A DNA stretch of 48,383 nt, taken from assembly GCA_035710745.1 (NCBI GenBank), contig DASTCX010000038.1, forward strand, positions 1 through 48,383, written 5' to 3'. The stretch comes from Candidatus Eremiobacteraceae bacterium. Lineage in GTDB: Bacteria > Vulcanimicrobiota > Vulcanimicrobiia > Eremiobacterales > Eremiobacteraceae. The position numbers and the translations under genes are program-made. Position 1 is the stretch's first letter, and each line of letters opens with the position of its first letter. A model generated the notes under the pieces. The model saw only the letters and a program-made list of their open reading frames with translations. It made no database searches and was not told the DNA's origin. This document shows, one piece after another, positions 41,018 through 48,383 of this stretch.

Positions 41018-41490
41018 CGCTTGTCTTCGAGGAGCGCGATGGCGTACGCCTCGATCCCGTCGCCGCTGCCTGTGAAGCCGAGTCCTTCGGTGCGCTTCGC
41101 TTTGACGCTGACGCGCCCGACCTCGATGCCGATCGCAGCAGCGAGCTCGTCGCGCATGCGCGCGACGTACGGGGCGAGCGACGGCCGCTCGGCGACGATC
41201 GTGCAGTCGACGTTGCCGACAGCGAAGCCGGCGTCCGAGACGAACCCAACCGCCTGGTGCAGCAGCTCGACACTGCGCGCGCCCGCGAACTTCGCATCTC
41301 CGCTCGGGAAGTGCGTGCCGCAGTCGCCGAGCGCCGCGGCCCCGAGGATCGCGTCGATGACCGCGTGCGCAACGACGTCCGCGTCCGAGAAGCCCTCGAG
41401 CCCGCGGCCGAACGATATCTCTACGCCCGCGAGGATGAGCGGACGATCCGCGACGAGCGGGTGCGCGTCGTAGCCGAGTCCAGCTCTCAT
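41014..41490 (-). CDS. ispF: 2-C-methyl-D-erythritol 2,4-cyclodiphosphate synthase, 158 aa
   Basis: Fifth step of the MEP isoprenoid pathway. Family motifs: GLGYDAHPL (metal-binding D-x-H), GVEISFGRGLEGFSDADVVAHA and, near the C-terminus, KAKRTEGLGFTGSGDGIEAY. Length is typical. ATG overlaps the ispD stop (ATGA), so ispD and ispF are coupled, as in many genomes where they are fused. Confidence 0.96.
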   Translation of the reverse strand: MRAGLGYDAHPLVADRPLILAGVEISFGRGLEGFSDADVVAHAVIDAILGAAALGDCGTHFPSGDAKFAGARSVELLHQAVGFVSDAGFAVGNVDCTIVAERPSLAPYVARMRDELAAAIGIEVGRVSVKAKRTEGLGFTGSGDGIEAYAIALLEDKR

Positions 41491-42185
41491 GCCGTCGACG
41501 CCGCCCGGCGCCGTACGATCTGCTCCGCGACGATGAGGTCATCGGGCGTCGTGATCTTCAGATTGTCGTACGAGCCTTCGACGACGCTCACTTGCCCGGT
41601 ACCGGCCCATTCGACGAGCATCGCATCGTCGGTGGCGACGAACCCTTCTGCTTCCGCCGCTGCGTACGCGCGGACGAGCGCGTCGACCGAAAATGCCTGC
41701 GGTGTCTGCGCCGCCCAAAGCGTCTCGCGTGGAAGACTGCGCGTGACGACGCCACCCTCGCTCACTTGTTTGATCGTGTCCTTCACCTGGACCGCCACGA
41801 CGCTCGCGCCGCTCAACCGAGCCGCTGCGAGCGATCGCTCGACCATGTCTTCCGTCACGAACGGGCGCGCGCCGTCGTGGATGACGACGTAGTCGGCATC
41901 GGGCATCGATGCGCGCAAGCCCGCGAGTACGGAATCTTGACGCCGATCGCCGCCGGTGACGACGGCGCGGAGCTTCGACGCGCACGTCGCCCGCGCGAGC
42001 CGCTCGCACTCCTCGCGCTCGTCCGGCTCGCACACGACGACGACATCGTCGACGCAGCCGCAGTGCGCGATGACGTCGAGACACCACGAGACGACAGGTT
42101 TGCCGCAGAGATCGAGGAGCTGCTTGCGCACGCCGAGCCGCGAGCCGCGCCCGGCTGCCGCGACGATGGCGGTCACGTGGTTCAA
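41487..42185 (-). CDS. ispD: 2-C-methyl-D-erythritol 4-phosphate cytidylyltransferase, 232 aa
   Basis: Third step of the MEP pathway: CTP + MEP to CDP-ME. The nucleotide-binding start AIVAAAGRGSRLGVRKQLL and the late DYVVIHDGARPFV and TPQAF motifs are diagnostic. The start is TTG at 42183-42185, overlapping the PIN-TRAM stop as TTGA, or GTG three codons later; the coupling favours the first. Confidence 0.95.
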   Translation of the reverse strand: MNHVTAIVAAAGRGSRLGVRKQLLDLCGKPVVSWCLDVIAHCGCVDDVVVVCEPDEREECERLARATCASKLRAVVTGGDRRQDSVLAGLRASMPDADYVVIHDGARPFVTEDMVERSLAAARLSGASVVAVQVKDTIKQVSEGGVVTRSLPRETLWAAQTPQAFSVDALVRAYAAAEAEGFVATDDAMLVEWAGTGQVSVVEGSYDNLKITTPDDLIVAEQIVRRRAASTA

Positions 42186-43189
42186 CGCTTCAGTTTCGCG
42201 AAGATCATCCGGCCGGCGGCGGTCTGCAGCACCGACGTCACTTCTATGCCGACCTGCTCGCCCTTCCGCTCGCGCCCGTTCTCGACGACGACCATCGTGC
42301 CGTCATCGAGGAACCCGACGCCCTGGTTCTGCTCCTTGCCTTCCTTGATGATGCTAACGGCCATCTCTTCGCCGGGCAGGGCGACGGCCTTCACGGCGTT
42401 GCTCAGCTCGTTGATGTTGAGGACGCCGACGCCTTGGAGCTTCGCGACGCGGTTGAGGTTGTAGTCGTTCGTCAAGATCTTGCCGCCGCGACGGCGCGCG
42501 AGCGTGACGAGTTTCGCGTCGACGTCATGATCTTCGGTCTGCTGATCGACGACGAGGAACTCGCGGCTGGCCGCCCGCAGGCGCTCGAGCACTTCCAGAC
42601 CGCGTTTGCCTCGCGCTCGCCGGATGGGATCCGCCGAATCGGCCAGCATCTGCAGCTCGCCGAGGACGAAGCGCGGCACGACGAGCGGACCATCGACGAA
42701 GCCGCTGCCGACGATGTCGACGATGCGGCCGTCGATGATGACCGAAGTGTCGAGCAATTTCTCTTGGACGGTCGACGACCGCCTCGCGCGCTGGCGTCCG
42801 ATACGAAATCCGAGAAACGCGAAGAATGCGACGATCGGCAGCCAGAGCGCGTAGAACGGCTCCGGGCCGTAGCGTTCGAACATGTGGAGGTCCTGATACG
42901 CCCCGCGCACCGAGAACATGATGATAAGACCGATGAGCAGCCCGATCGCGCCCGACAGCGCCTCGGACGCCGACATGCCGCCGAGGCTGAGCTCGACGAC
43001 CGATGCCGCGCGGTCGAGGATGCGGCCGATCTGCGGACTGACGAAGAACGCGATGAGCGCGAGCGCGAGCGCGCCGCCCCATTCGATGATGTCGTCCTCG
43101 CTCGGCGTGAGGTGCGCGACGAAGCGCGCTACCATCCAACCGATAAGTCCGGCGAGGACGGCGATAGTGGCTCGCGCAAGGCCGCTCAA
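42182..43189 (-). CDS. YacL-type membrane PIN-TRAM protein, 335 aa
   Basis: Four hydrophobic helices at the N-terminus (about 5-130). Then a PIN ribonuclease-like domain with acidic residues in LLDTSVIIDGRIVDI, DHDVDAKLV and LTNDYNLNRVA, and a C-terminal TRAM RNA-binding domain (GVGFLDDGTMVVVENG). This is the B. subtilis YacL arrangement, and the location before ispD is the same. The start is taken as TTG at 43189: it overlaps the hemW stop (TTGA) and has AAGGGAG upstream. An earlier longer frame is a shadow of hemW. Its RNA target is unknown. Confidence 0.9.
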   Translation of the reverse strand: MSGLARATIAVLAGLIGWMVARFVAHLTPSEDDIIEWGGALALALIAFFVSPQIGRILDRAASVVELSLGGMSASEALSGAIGLLIGLIIMFSVRGAYQDLHMFERYGPEPFYALWLPIVAFFAFLGFRIGRQRARRSSTVQEKLLDTSVIIDGRIVDIVGSGFVDGPLVVPRFVLGELQMLADSADPIRRARGKRGLEVLERLRAASREFLVVDQQTEDHDVDAKLVTLARRRGGKILTNDYNLNRVAKLQGVGVLNINELSNAVKAVALPGEEMAVSIIKEGKEQNQGVGFLDDGTMVVVENGRERKGEQVGIEVTSVLQTAAGRMIFAKLKR

Positions 43190-44397
43190 GCGATCGGCAC
43201 TCCCTTCGAAGTTCGTTCCGACGGTTCGTCGATCTGCGGGACCAGGAACTCCGCGCAGACGTCGTTGGCGAGCAGGCGACCCGTGGCGGTCAGCCTCGCT
43301 CCATGCCCATCTGCTTCGAGAAGGCCCCTTGCTGAGCATTTTTTTATCGCGGCCGCGAACGCGACGGATATATCTATTCCGAAGCGCTTGAGGAAGTCCG
43401 CATCGCCGATGCCGTCCGCCGTTCGCAGCGCGAGCATCGCCGCCTCGCCTATCCTGCGCCCTCGTTCGAGGCGTTCGAACACGGCGCGCGGCGACGAGCC
43501 CTTCTCGATGGCCGCGCAATACGCGTCGAAATCGCGCTCGTTGCGGTAGCGCTCGCCGTTATCGTATCCCGCCGCAGACATACCATACGCGATGCAGTCC
43601 CGCTGACGCCAGTAGCCGACGTTGTGTTCGCAGCGATGTCCGGGGCGTGCGAAGTTCGACAGCTCGTAATGTTCGAATCCGGCGGACGAGAGGCGCGCAT
43701 CGGCCTCGGTCAGCATATCGGCGACCGCGTCGTCATCGGGAAACGCCGCCGGCTCCCTCGCATGCCACGCGGCGTACGGCGTCGACGCTTCGATCGTCAG
43801 TCCGTAGACGGAGATGTGATCCGGCTCCAGCGCGATCGCGCGATCCAGCGACGTCGCGAACGATCCCGCCGTCTGACCCGGCGCGCCGGCGATGAGATCG
43901 ATGGAGACGCTGTCGAACCCGGCACGTCGCGCCGCGCGAGCGAACGCTTCCGCTTGCGAAGCGGAGTGATCGCGGCCGAGCCGATGAAGCTCGCCGTCAT
44001 CGAGCGACTGGACGCCGATCGAGACCCTCGTGACGCCGGCGTGCCGCCACTTCGGAAGGTCATCGACGTTCCGGCTCGGGTTCGCTTCGAGCGAGCACTC
44101 GATCGAGCCCGGTCGTATTCCGAAACGCTCGAAGAGCTGATCGAGCAGCCGCTCGAGACGATTCGCCTCGAGCGCGCTCGGCGTTCCACCGCCGAAGAAG
44201 ATCGTCCGCACCGGTTTGTCCGGCAACGGACTTCGTTCGATCTCGGACGCGAGCGCAGACGTGTAGCGTTCGACGCGCTGTTGGACGTGACGCACGACCG
44301 CGAAATCGCAATACGGGCAGATGCGATCGCAAAACGGCAGGTGGACGTAGCAGCCGGCCGTGTCGTCGGAGACGGCGGCGTATCTGTCGGAGCTCAT
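43186..44397 (-). CDS. hemW: HemW-like radical SAM protein, 403 aa
   Basis: The HemW family was long called coproporphyrinogen oxidase but acts as a heme chaperone. The cluster motif is C-x3-C-x2-C in FCDRICPYCDF, with VHLPFC directly before. FFGGGTPS and the HemW-type C-terminal domain with RIGEAAMLALRTADGI follow. The start ATG at 44395-44397 lies 8 nt after the DegV stop. The longer open frame upstream is degV shadow. Confidence 0.92.
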   Translation of the reverse strand: MSSDRYAAVSDDTAGCYVHLPFCDRICPYCDFAVVRHVQQRVERYTSALASEIERSPLPDKPVRTIFFGGGTPSALEANRLERLLDQLFERFGIRPGSIECSLEANPSRNVDDLPKWRHAGVTRVSIGVQSLDDGELHRLGRDHSASQAEAFARAARRAGFDSVSIDLIAGAPGQTAGSFATSLDRAIALEPDHISVYGLTIEASTPYAAWHAREPAAFPDDDAVADMLTEADARLSSAGFEHYELSNFARPGHRCEHNVGYWRQRDCIAYGMSAAGYDNGERYRNERDFDAYCAAIEKGSSPRAVFERLERGRRIGEAAMLALRTADGIGDADFLKRFGIDISVAFAAAIKKCSARGLLEADGHGARLTATGRLLANDVCAEFLVPQIDEPSERTSKGVPIA

Positions 44398-44404
44398 ATC
44401 CGGC

Positions 44405-45250
44405 TCACACGATGAAGACAGTGCCGACGACTCCGGGCCCGGCGTGCGTGCCGACTGTCGGCCCGATCGTGCTGATGTAAAGCGATCCAAGGTCAGCCGC
44501 GGCCGAGATCCGGCCAGCGACGCTTTGAGCGAGGTCCGGCGCCATGCTGTGGATCACGGCGACGCGAGCGCCGTGCGTCCCCGAGAGACGCGCGGTCGCG
44601 ATGTCGACGATCTGATCGACCGCTTTTTGGAACGTCCGGACCTTTGCATGTTCTTTGAGCGTGCCGTCGACCATCGTCAAGATCGGCACGATCTTGAGGA
44701 CGTTGCCGACGAGTCCGCTCAGCTGCCCGATCCGGCCGCCCCGCGCCAAGTACGTCAGCGACGGGATCGTCGCGAAGAGCTGCACCTTCGGCACGTCGGC
44801 GCGCAACGCGGACCCTATGGCGTCGGCGTCTTCCCCGGCCGCGGCTCGACGCGCAGCGTCGAGTGCGAGAATGCCGATTCCGGCGCTCACAGACCGAGAA
44901 TCGAGGACGTCGACCTTGCCGTCGCCGATCTCGTTCGCGGCGATCGCCGCGGCGTTGATCGTGCCCGACAACGTCGCAGGCAAGTGGATGGATATGATGC
45001 GGTCGGCGCCGCCGTCAAGCAGACGCCGATATGTCTGGGCGAAAAGCGCGGGCGTCGGCTGTGCAGTGATGGGCGTCGTCGGGCTCGCTTCGAGCTTGCG
45101 GTAGAAATCCGCCTCGCTGAGATCGACGCCGTCGCGAAACTCGTCGTTGCCGAAACGGATGGTGAGGGGCACGACCTCGATCCCGTGCTGACCGGCGAGC
45201 GCGCCCAGATCCGACGTCGAGTCGGTGACGATCGCGACGCGGCCGCTCAT
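44405..45250 (-). CDS. DegV family protein, probably fatty-acid-binding FakB, 281 aa
   Basis: DegV proteins bind a fatty acid and present it to FakA for phosphorylation. Motifs: VAIVTDSTSDLG at the start, VVPLTIRFG, and VLDSRSVSAGIGILALDAAR. Length is normal. ATG overlaps the plsX stop (ATGA). It lies between plsX and hemW, and FakA is two genes away, so the acyl-phosphate genes are together. Confidence 0.93.
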   Translation of the reverse strand: MSGRVAIVTDSTSDLGALAGQHGIEVVPLTIRFGNDEFRDGVDLSEADFYRKLEASPTTPITAQPTPALFAQTYRRLLDGGADRIISIHLPATLSGTINAAAIAANEIGDGKVDVLDSRSVSAGIGILALDAARRAAAGEDADAIGSALRADVPKVQLFATIPSLTYLARGGRIGQLSGLVGNVLKIVPILTMVDGTLKEHAKVRTFQKAVDQIVDIATARLSGTHGARVAVIHSMAPDLAQSVAGRISAAADLGSLYISTIGPTVGTHAGPGVVGTVFIV

Positions 45251-46269
45251 CGGGCCGCCTCCGCGTCATTCGCCGGAGCGATCGCGCGGGCGATCGTGCC
45301 GACGAGGTCTTGGCGGACGGCGCGAACCGCCGCGCGACAAGCACTGACCACCGCTTTTTTGTCGGTGCGGCCGTGGCCGACGAAACTGACGCCGCGGACG
45401 CCGAGCACCGGCGCGCCGCCGTACTCGCGATAATCCATGCGACCGCGGATCTCGCGTATCTTCGGCCGCAGAAGGAGCGCGCCGATCCGCGCCGCGAGCG
45501 ACGTCGTCGCAGCCTCCTTCAACGCGCCGAAGATGTATTCTCCCGCGCCTTCGGCCAACTTGAGGGCGACGTTGCCGACGAAGCCGTCGCAGACGATGAC
45601 GTCGACGGACCCGAGCAGCAGGTCGCGTCCTTCGACGTTGCCTGCGAACTCGATCGGCGCGTCGGCGAGCAGCGGCGTCGCCGCATCGATGAGCGCGTTT
45701 CCCTTGCCCTCTTCCTCGCCGATCGAAAGCAGGCCGACCTTCGGCCTGTCGACGCCAAGCACGGCGCGCGAGTACGCGCTTCCCATGATGGCGAACTGGA
45801 CGAGCCACTCGGGCTTGCAATCGACGTTCGCACCTGCGTCGAGCACGAGCATCGGGCCGTTGCGCGCGGGCCAGATGGTCGCGAAGGCAGGCCGGGCGAT
45901 GCCGGCAAGCGGGCGCAGCCGTATCATCGAGAACGCGAGAAACGCTCCGCTGTTGCCGGCGGAAAAGACGGCGTCCGCCTCGCCGTCGCGGACGAGCTCG
46001 AATGCCTTTGCCATCGACGTCACTGCGCCGCGGCGCACGGCGGCGACGGGCGCTTCGTCCATCGCGACGGTCTCGGGCGCATGCACGATCTCGATCTTCG
46101 CGCCACGCGCTGCCTGCTCGACGAGCGGCGCGATCTGCTTCTCGTCGCCGACGAGGATGAAGCGCGCGTCGAAAGCGGCTGCCGCCTGGAGCGTGCCGGC
46201 GACGATCTCGCGCGGTGCGTTGTCGCCGCCCATGGCGTCGATCGATATGCGGGGCGATTCAGCGCTCAA
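45247..46269 (-). CDS. plsX: Phosphate acyltransferase PlsX, 340 aa
   Basis: PlsX converts acyl-ACP and phosphate to acyl-phosphate for phospholipid synthesis. Motifs: SIDAMGGDNAPREIVAG, VMDEAPVAAVRRGAVTSMAK, GNSGAFLAFSMIRL and VCDGFVGNVALK. The annotated start is TTG at 46269, overlapping the FakA gene by 11 nt; an ATG at residue 13 falls inside the AMGG motif and cannot be the true start. Confidence 0.95.
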   Translation of the reverse strand: MSAESPRISIDAMGGDNAPREIVAGTLQAAAAFDARFILVGDEKQIAPLVEQAARGAKIEIVHAPETVAMDEAPVAAVRRGAVTSMAKAFELVRDGEADAVFSAGNSGAFLAFSMIRLRPLAGIARPAFATIWPARNGPMLVLDAGANVDCKPEWLVQFAIMGSAYSRAVLGVDRPKVGLLSIGEEEGKGNALIDAATPLLADAPIEFAGNVEGRDLLLGSVDVIVCDGFVGNVALKLAEGAGEYIFGALKEAATTSLAARIGALLLRPKIREIRGRMDYREYGGAPVLGVRGVSFVGHGRTDKKAVVSACRAAVRAVRQDLVGTIARAIAPANDAEAAR

Positions 46270-47878
46270 TCGATATCACAAATTCGGATGACGGCTGACC
46301 GCCGTAGTACGTCTCGACCGTCATGGAGGGATACGTCTCGTGGATGACGCCGGCGATGTCCTCGGCGTCTTTGAGTTTGCGGCTGCCGCCGTAGTAGATC
46401 GTCGCAAGGCCGGCATCGCCGGCGCCTGCAGACGCGATCATCGCTACCGCGATCGATGGAGCGTCGGCCCCGGCCACGAGTTTTTCCGCGGTTCCGTTGC
46501 GCGCATCGAGCGCGCCGACGAGTTGGCTGCGCTTGACCGCGACGCCGCCCATCTCCGCATCGCGGCCGGCTTGGAAGATCGAGCCGCTCGCGACGATTTG
46601 CGACTCTCCGGCTATGTCTTCCGCCGCCGGCGTCGCGTCTTCCGGCAAGTTGACGAGCGAGAACAGTGCGGCGACGCCGTCGACGACCGTCCGCGTCGGG
46701 ATGACGACGACTTTCCGGTCGGTCAGTTCGCCGACCTGGCGAGCCGCGAGGACGACGTTCTTGTCGTTCGGCAATAGATAGACGACGGGTGCGAGCACTT
46801 TGTTGACGGCGACGAGCAGGTCTTTCACAGACGGGTTCATCGTCGCGCCGCCGAGCACGGTGACGTCAGCGCCGAGCTCCTTCGATATCTTCGCGAACCC
46901 TTCGCCGGGCACGACCGCGACGATTCCGCGCGGCTTCGCTTCGCGGTCGACGACGAGGACGTTGTGCTGGTCCTCCATGTTGTCGACTTTGAGCTTTTGG
47001 ACGTCGCCGAACTTTCCCGCGACGCCGGCGACCTCTTGGGGATAGTCGGTATGGATGTGGACGCGTATCGCTCCGTCGCCGCCCGCGACGATGAGCGAGT
47101 CGCCGTGCGCCGTCAAGAGCGAGCGTAGCTGATCTTCGTTCGCGCTCGGTCCGACGATGACGAACTCGGTGCAAAAACGGTTCGACTCCACTTTTTGCCG
47201 GGCCGTGAACGTCGTCTTGCGCACCGGCTTGCGCGGGAACGCGGTCGTGTACGGCGCTCGACCGGGCAGCATCCGGATGACGCCCTCCATGAAGTAAAGG
47301 AAGCCGGCGCCGCCTGCGTCGACGACCTTCGCCTCTTTGAGGACGGCGAGTTGATCGGGCGTTCGTTCGAGCGCTTCTTGCGCGGCGTCGACGAGCGCGT
47401 GGAGGACGGGAATGAACGCGCGCTCGCTCACCGCGGCTTTGAACGCGGCGGCGTGCGCTGCCGCTGCGACCGACAAGATCGTGCCTTCGACCGGTTTGAG
47501 CAACGCCTGACGCGCGGCTTGAACCGCTTCGCCGAGGGCGGACGAGAACTCGATCGTGCGGACCGACTCCTTGTGCCGCACCGCATGCGCGAAGCCGCGG
47601 AACATCTGCGAGATGATGACGCCAGAATTGCCGCGCGCACCCATGAGCGCGCCCTGGGCTGCTGCGGCGGCGACTTTCGAGAGGTCCGGAGTTCGCGCTT
47701 TGCGCGCTTCGATCATCGCGCTGCGGACCGTGAAGAACATGTTCGTGCCCGTGTCGCCGTCGGGCACCGGGAAGACGTTGAGATCGTTGATGACGGTGCG
47801 GTACTTGCGCAAGAAATACGTGCCCGCGACGACGAAATCGGAAAATCGCCGTCCGTCACACGTCGTAACTTGCTCCAC
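46259..47878 (-). CDS. fakA: FakA/YloV-type fatty acid kinase (Dak phosphatase domain), 539 aa
   Basis: Order: a DhaL-like ATP-binding domain (about 10-195), with LNVFPVPDGDTGTNM, GARGNSGVIISQMFRG and DAGGAGFLYFMEG, followed by the DegV-like C-terminal part. It phosphorylates FakB-bound fatty acids. The start is GTG at 47876-47878 (VEQVTTCDGRRF, the same distance to the PDGDTGTNM motif as in B. subtilis YloV). The frame is open 19 codons upstream, but that part overlaps the rpmB promoter. Divergent from rpmB, as in many Gram-positive genomes. Confidence 0.93.
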   Translation of the reverse strand: MEQVTTCDGRRFSDFVVAGTYFLRKYRTVINDLNVFPVPDGDTGTNMFFTVRSAMIEARKARTPDLSKVAAAAAQGALMGARGNSGVIISQMFRGFAHAVRHKESVRTIEFSSALGEAVQAARQALLKPVEGTILSVAAAAHAAAFKAAVSERAFIPVLHALVDAAQEALERTPDQLAVLKEAKVVDAGGAGFLYFMEGVIRMLPGRAPYTTAFPRKPVRKTTFTARQKVESNRFCTEFVIVGPSANEDQLRSLLTAHGDSLIVAGGDGAIRVHIHTDYPQEVAGVAGKFGDVQKLKVDNMEDQHNVLVVDREAKPRGIVAVVPGEGFAKISKELGADVTVLGGATMNPSVKDLLVAVNKVLAPVVYLLPNDKNVVLAARQVGELTDRKVVVIPTRTVVDGVAALFSLVNLPEDATPAAEDIAGESQIVASGSIFQAGRDAEMGGVAVKRSQLVGALDARNGTAEKLVAGADAPSIAVAMIASAGAGDAGLATIYYGGSRKLKDAEDIAGVIHETYPSMTVETYYGGQPSSEFVISIER

Positions 47879-47906
47879 GTTGATGTCCCGCCCGTTTTTA
47901 GGCCCC

Positions 47907-47935
47907 TTGAAGGGCTTCTCAGCTTGTGGTATCAT
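47907..47935 (+). promoter_or_regulatory. Promoter of rpmB
   Basis: TTGAAG (47907-47912) and TATCAT (47930-47935) with an exact 17-bp spacer, a good sigma-70-type promoter, 47 bases before the rpmB start. Confidence 0.7.
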
Positions 47936-47982
47936 ACGGGGGTTGTCGCGTTGCGACCTGTTGTTTTCAAAGGGATCAGCTC

Positions 47983-48174
47983 ATGGCAAAACGTTGCGAC
48001 GTATGCGGAAAAGGTCCGGTCGCAGGCAATAACGTCAGCCACTCGATGCGCAAGACGCGCCGGCGTTGGTTGCCCAATCTTCAATCCGTTCGCATCCGCG
48101 AGCGCGGCACCGTGAAGACCGCGAAGGTATGCACGGGTTGCCTCAAATCGAAGCGCGTCGCCCGCGCCGTCTGA
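47983..48174 (+). CDS. rpmB: 50S ribosomal protein L28, 63 aa
   Basis: Large-subunit protein of the short, zinc-containing type. [20 protein letters not shown] carries the first CxxC and VCTGCLKS the second, so it should bind zinc. ATG at 47983 has AAAGGGA upstream. It is transcribed alone from the promoter at 47907 and ends at the palindrome downstream. Confidence 0.96.
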   Translation: MAKRCDVCGKGPVAGNNVSHSMRKTRRRWLPNLQSVRIRERGTVKTAKVCTGCLKSKRVARAV

Positions 48175-48193
48175 CCATACCCGATCATATTCT

Positions 48194-48235
48194 TGGAGCG
48201 GTCGACCTTTACGGTCGACCGCCGCAGTTTTTCCT
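48194..48235 (+). terminator. Palindromic repeat acting as rpmB terminator
   Basis: GCGGTCGACC-TTTAC-GGTCGACCGC (48198-48222), a perfect 10-bp stem, followed by CGCAGTTTTT. It is a copy of the genome palindrome placed where an intrinsic terminator is expected. Confidence 0.7.
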
Positions 48236-48244
48236 AGGAGAAGT

Positions 48245-48262
48245 GTAGCGGTCGAGCTTTAG
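48245..48262. repeat. Half of a palindromic repeat, interrupted by an IS
   Basis: GTAGCGGTCGAGCTTTAG is the left half of the 24-bp palindrome with its GTA flank; the right half is missing where the IS481-like element begins. Confidence 0.75.
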
Positions 48263-48383
48263 TGTAGGGTCTACACAGCTACGCTACACTTTGCGAGCCT
48301 GCGCGAGCTTGTGCAGGGGTGCCTTCCCGTTGAGCGCTTTGTGCGGTCGCTGGGTGTTGTAGAAGTTCGCGAAGTTGTAGATG
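48263..48383 (-). mobile_element. IS481-like insertion sequence, one end only
   Basis: It begins TGTAGGGTCTACACAGCTACG, which looks like an IS481-type terminal repeat (TGT start), 21 nt before the stop of a transposase reading to the left. The rest lies outside the window. Confidence 0.7.
48284..48383 (-). CDS. IS481-type transposase, C-terminal part (cut by window edge)
   Basis: The last 32 codons read YNFANFYNTQRPHKALNGKA and end LAQARKV-stop. The F-Y-N-x-x-R-P-H-x-A-L-x-x-x-x-P pattern closes rve-type integrase cores of the IS481 and IS3 families; IS481 is favoured by the short tail and the TGT end. Confidence 0.8.
   Translation of the reverse strand, partial: IYNFANFYNTQRPHKALNGKAPLHKLAQARKV

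Noticed and set aside
39908-41473. 521-aa plus-strand open frame
   Set aside because: Antisense to gltX and ispF; shadow.
41018-41542. N-terminal extension of gltX to a 662-residue protein
   Set aside because: The extension lies over ispF in another frame and reads as Arg/Ala noise; GTGA coupling fixes the start at 41017.

Overview
The window is a dense, high-GC bacterial segment. The protein content does not belong to a textbook phylum: a sporulation-type SigH in a Firmicutes-like gene order, many secreted beta-propeller and cupredoxin lipoproteins, choice-of-anchor P, TIGR03118 and DUF4760 proteins, and large PAS/GGDEF/EAL sensors. My best guess is a poorly characterised Terrabacteria lineage such as Eremiobacterota (WPS-2). 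That is an inference from gene content, not a phylogeny.

Left part (1-3.5 kb): the start of tuf (EF-Tu) preceded on the minus strand by tRNA-Arg(CCT), tRNA-Thr(GGT), tRNA-Gly(TCC) and tRNA-Tyr(GTA). This is the widespread Thr-Tyr-Gly-Thr-tuf arrangement, here split by a DUF4760 membrane protein and a 59-residue membrane peptide. The expected Thr(TGT) gene sits 24 kb further upstream, on the same strand.

Accessory part (3.5-25.2 kb): a DUF1203-ada-eamA operon; an Lrp-type regulator with lysine 2,3-aminomutase; a sulfotransferase; a two-domain cupredoxin lipoprotein; a PilZ protein; a methyltransferase; secreted beta-propeller, choice-of-anchor P and TIGR03118 proteins; a PAS-GGDEF-EAL protein; a MASE1-PAS-PP2C-HATPase protein; and a cation/proton antiporter.

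Island (25.75-29.49 kb): a 3.7-kb integrated element lies at tRNA-Thr(TGT). It is bounded by a 41-bp direct repeat covering the 5' half of the tRNA. The tyrosine recombinase has been reduced to its last 44 codons by a complete IS3-family element carrying an A AAA AAC frameshift site. Paired GGTCAC motifs, 11 bp apart, lie inside both ends and look like integrase arm sites. The cargo is three tandem paralogous lipoprotein genes. Cupredoxin paralogues flank the island, a broken one on the left and an intact one on the right.

Right part (30.6-48.2 kb): DUF72, a peptide-binding lipoprotein translationally overlapping a GGDEF-EAL gene, then a long minus-strand housekeeping run read from the right: fakA, plsX, degV(fakB), hemW, yacL-like PIN-TRAM, ispD, ispF, gltX, cysE, cysS, rlmB, sigH, ending at a strong terminator. 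Most junctions overlap by 4 nt. rpmB is divergent from fakA behind a good promoter. The window ends in an IS481-like transposase fragment.

A family of about 25-bp perfect or near-perfect palindromes (core GCGGTCGA...TCGACCGC) is scattered between genes. One copy is inside the 5' end of rlmB, one serves as the probable rpmB terminator, and one is cut in its centre by the IS481-like element.
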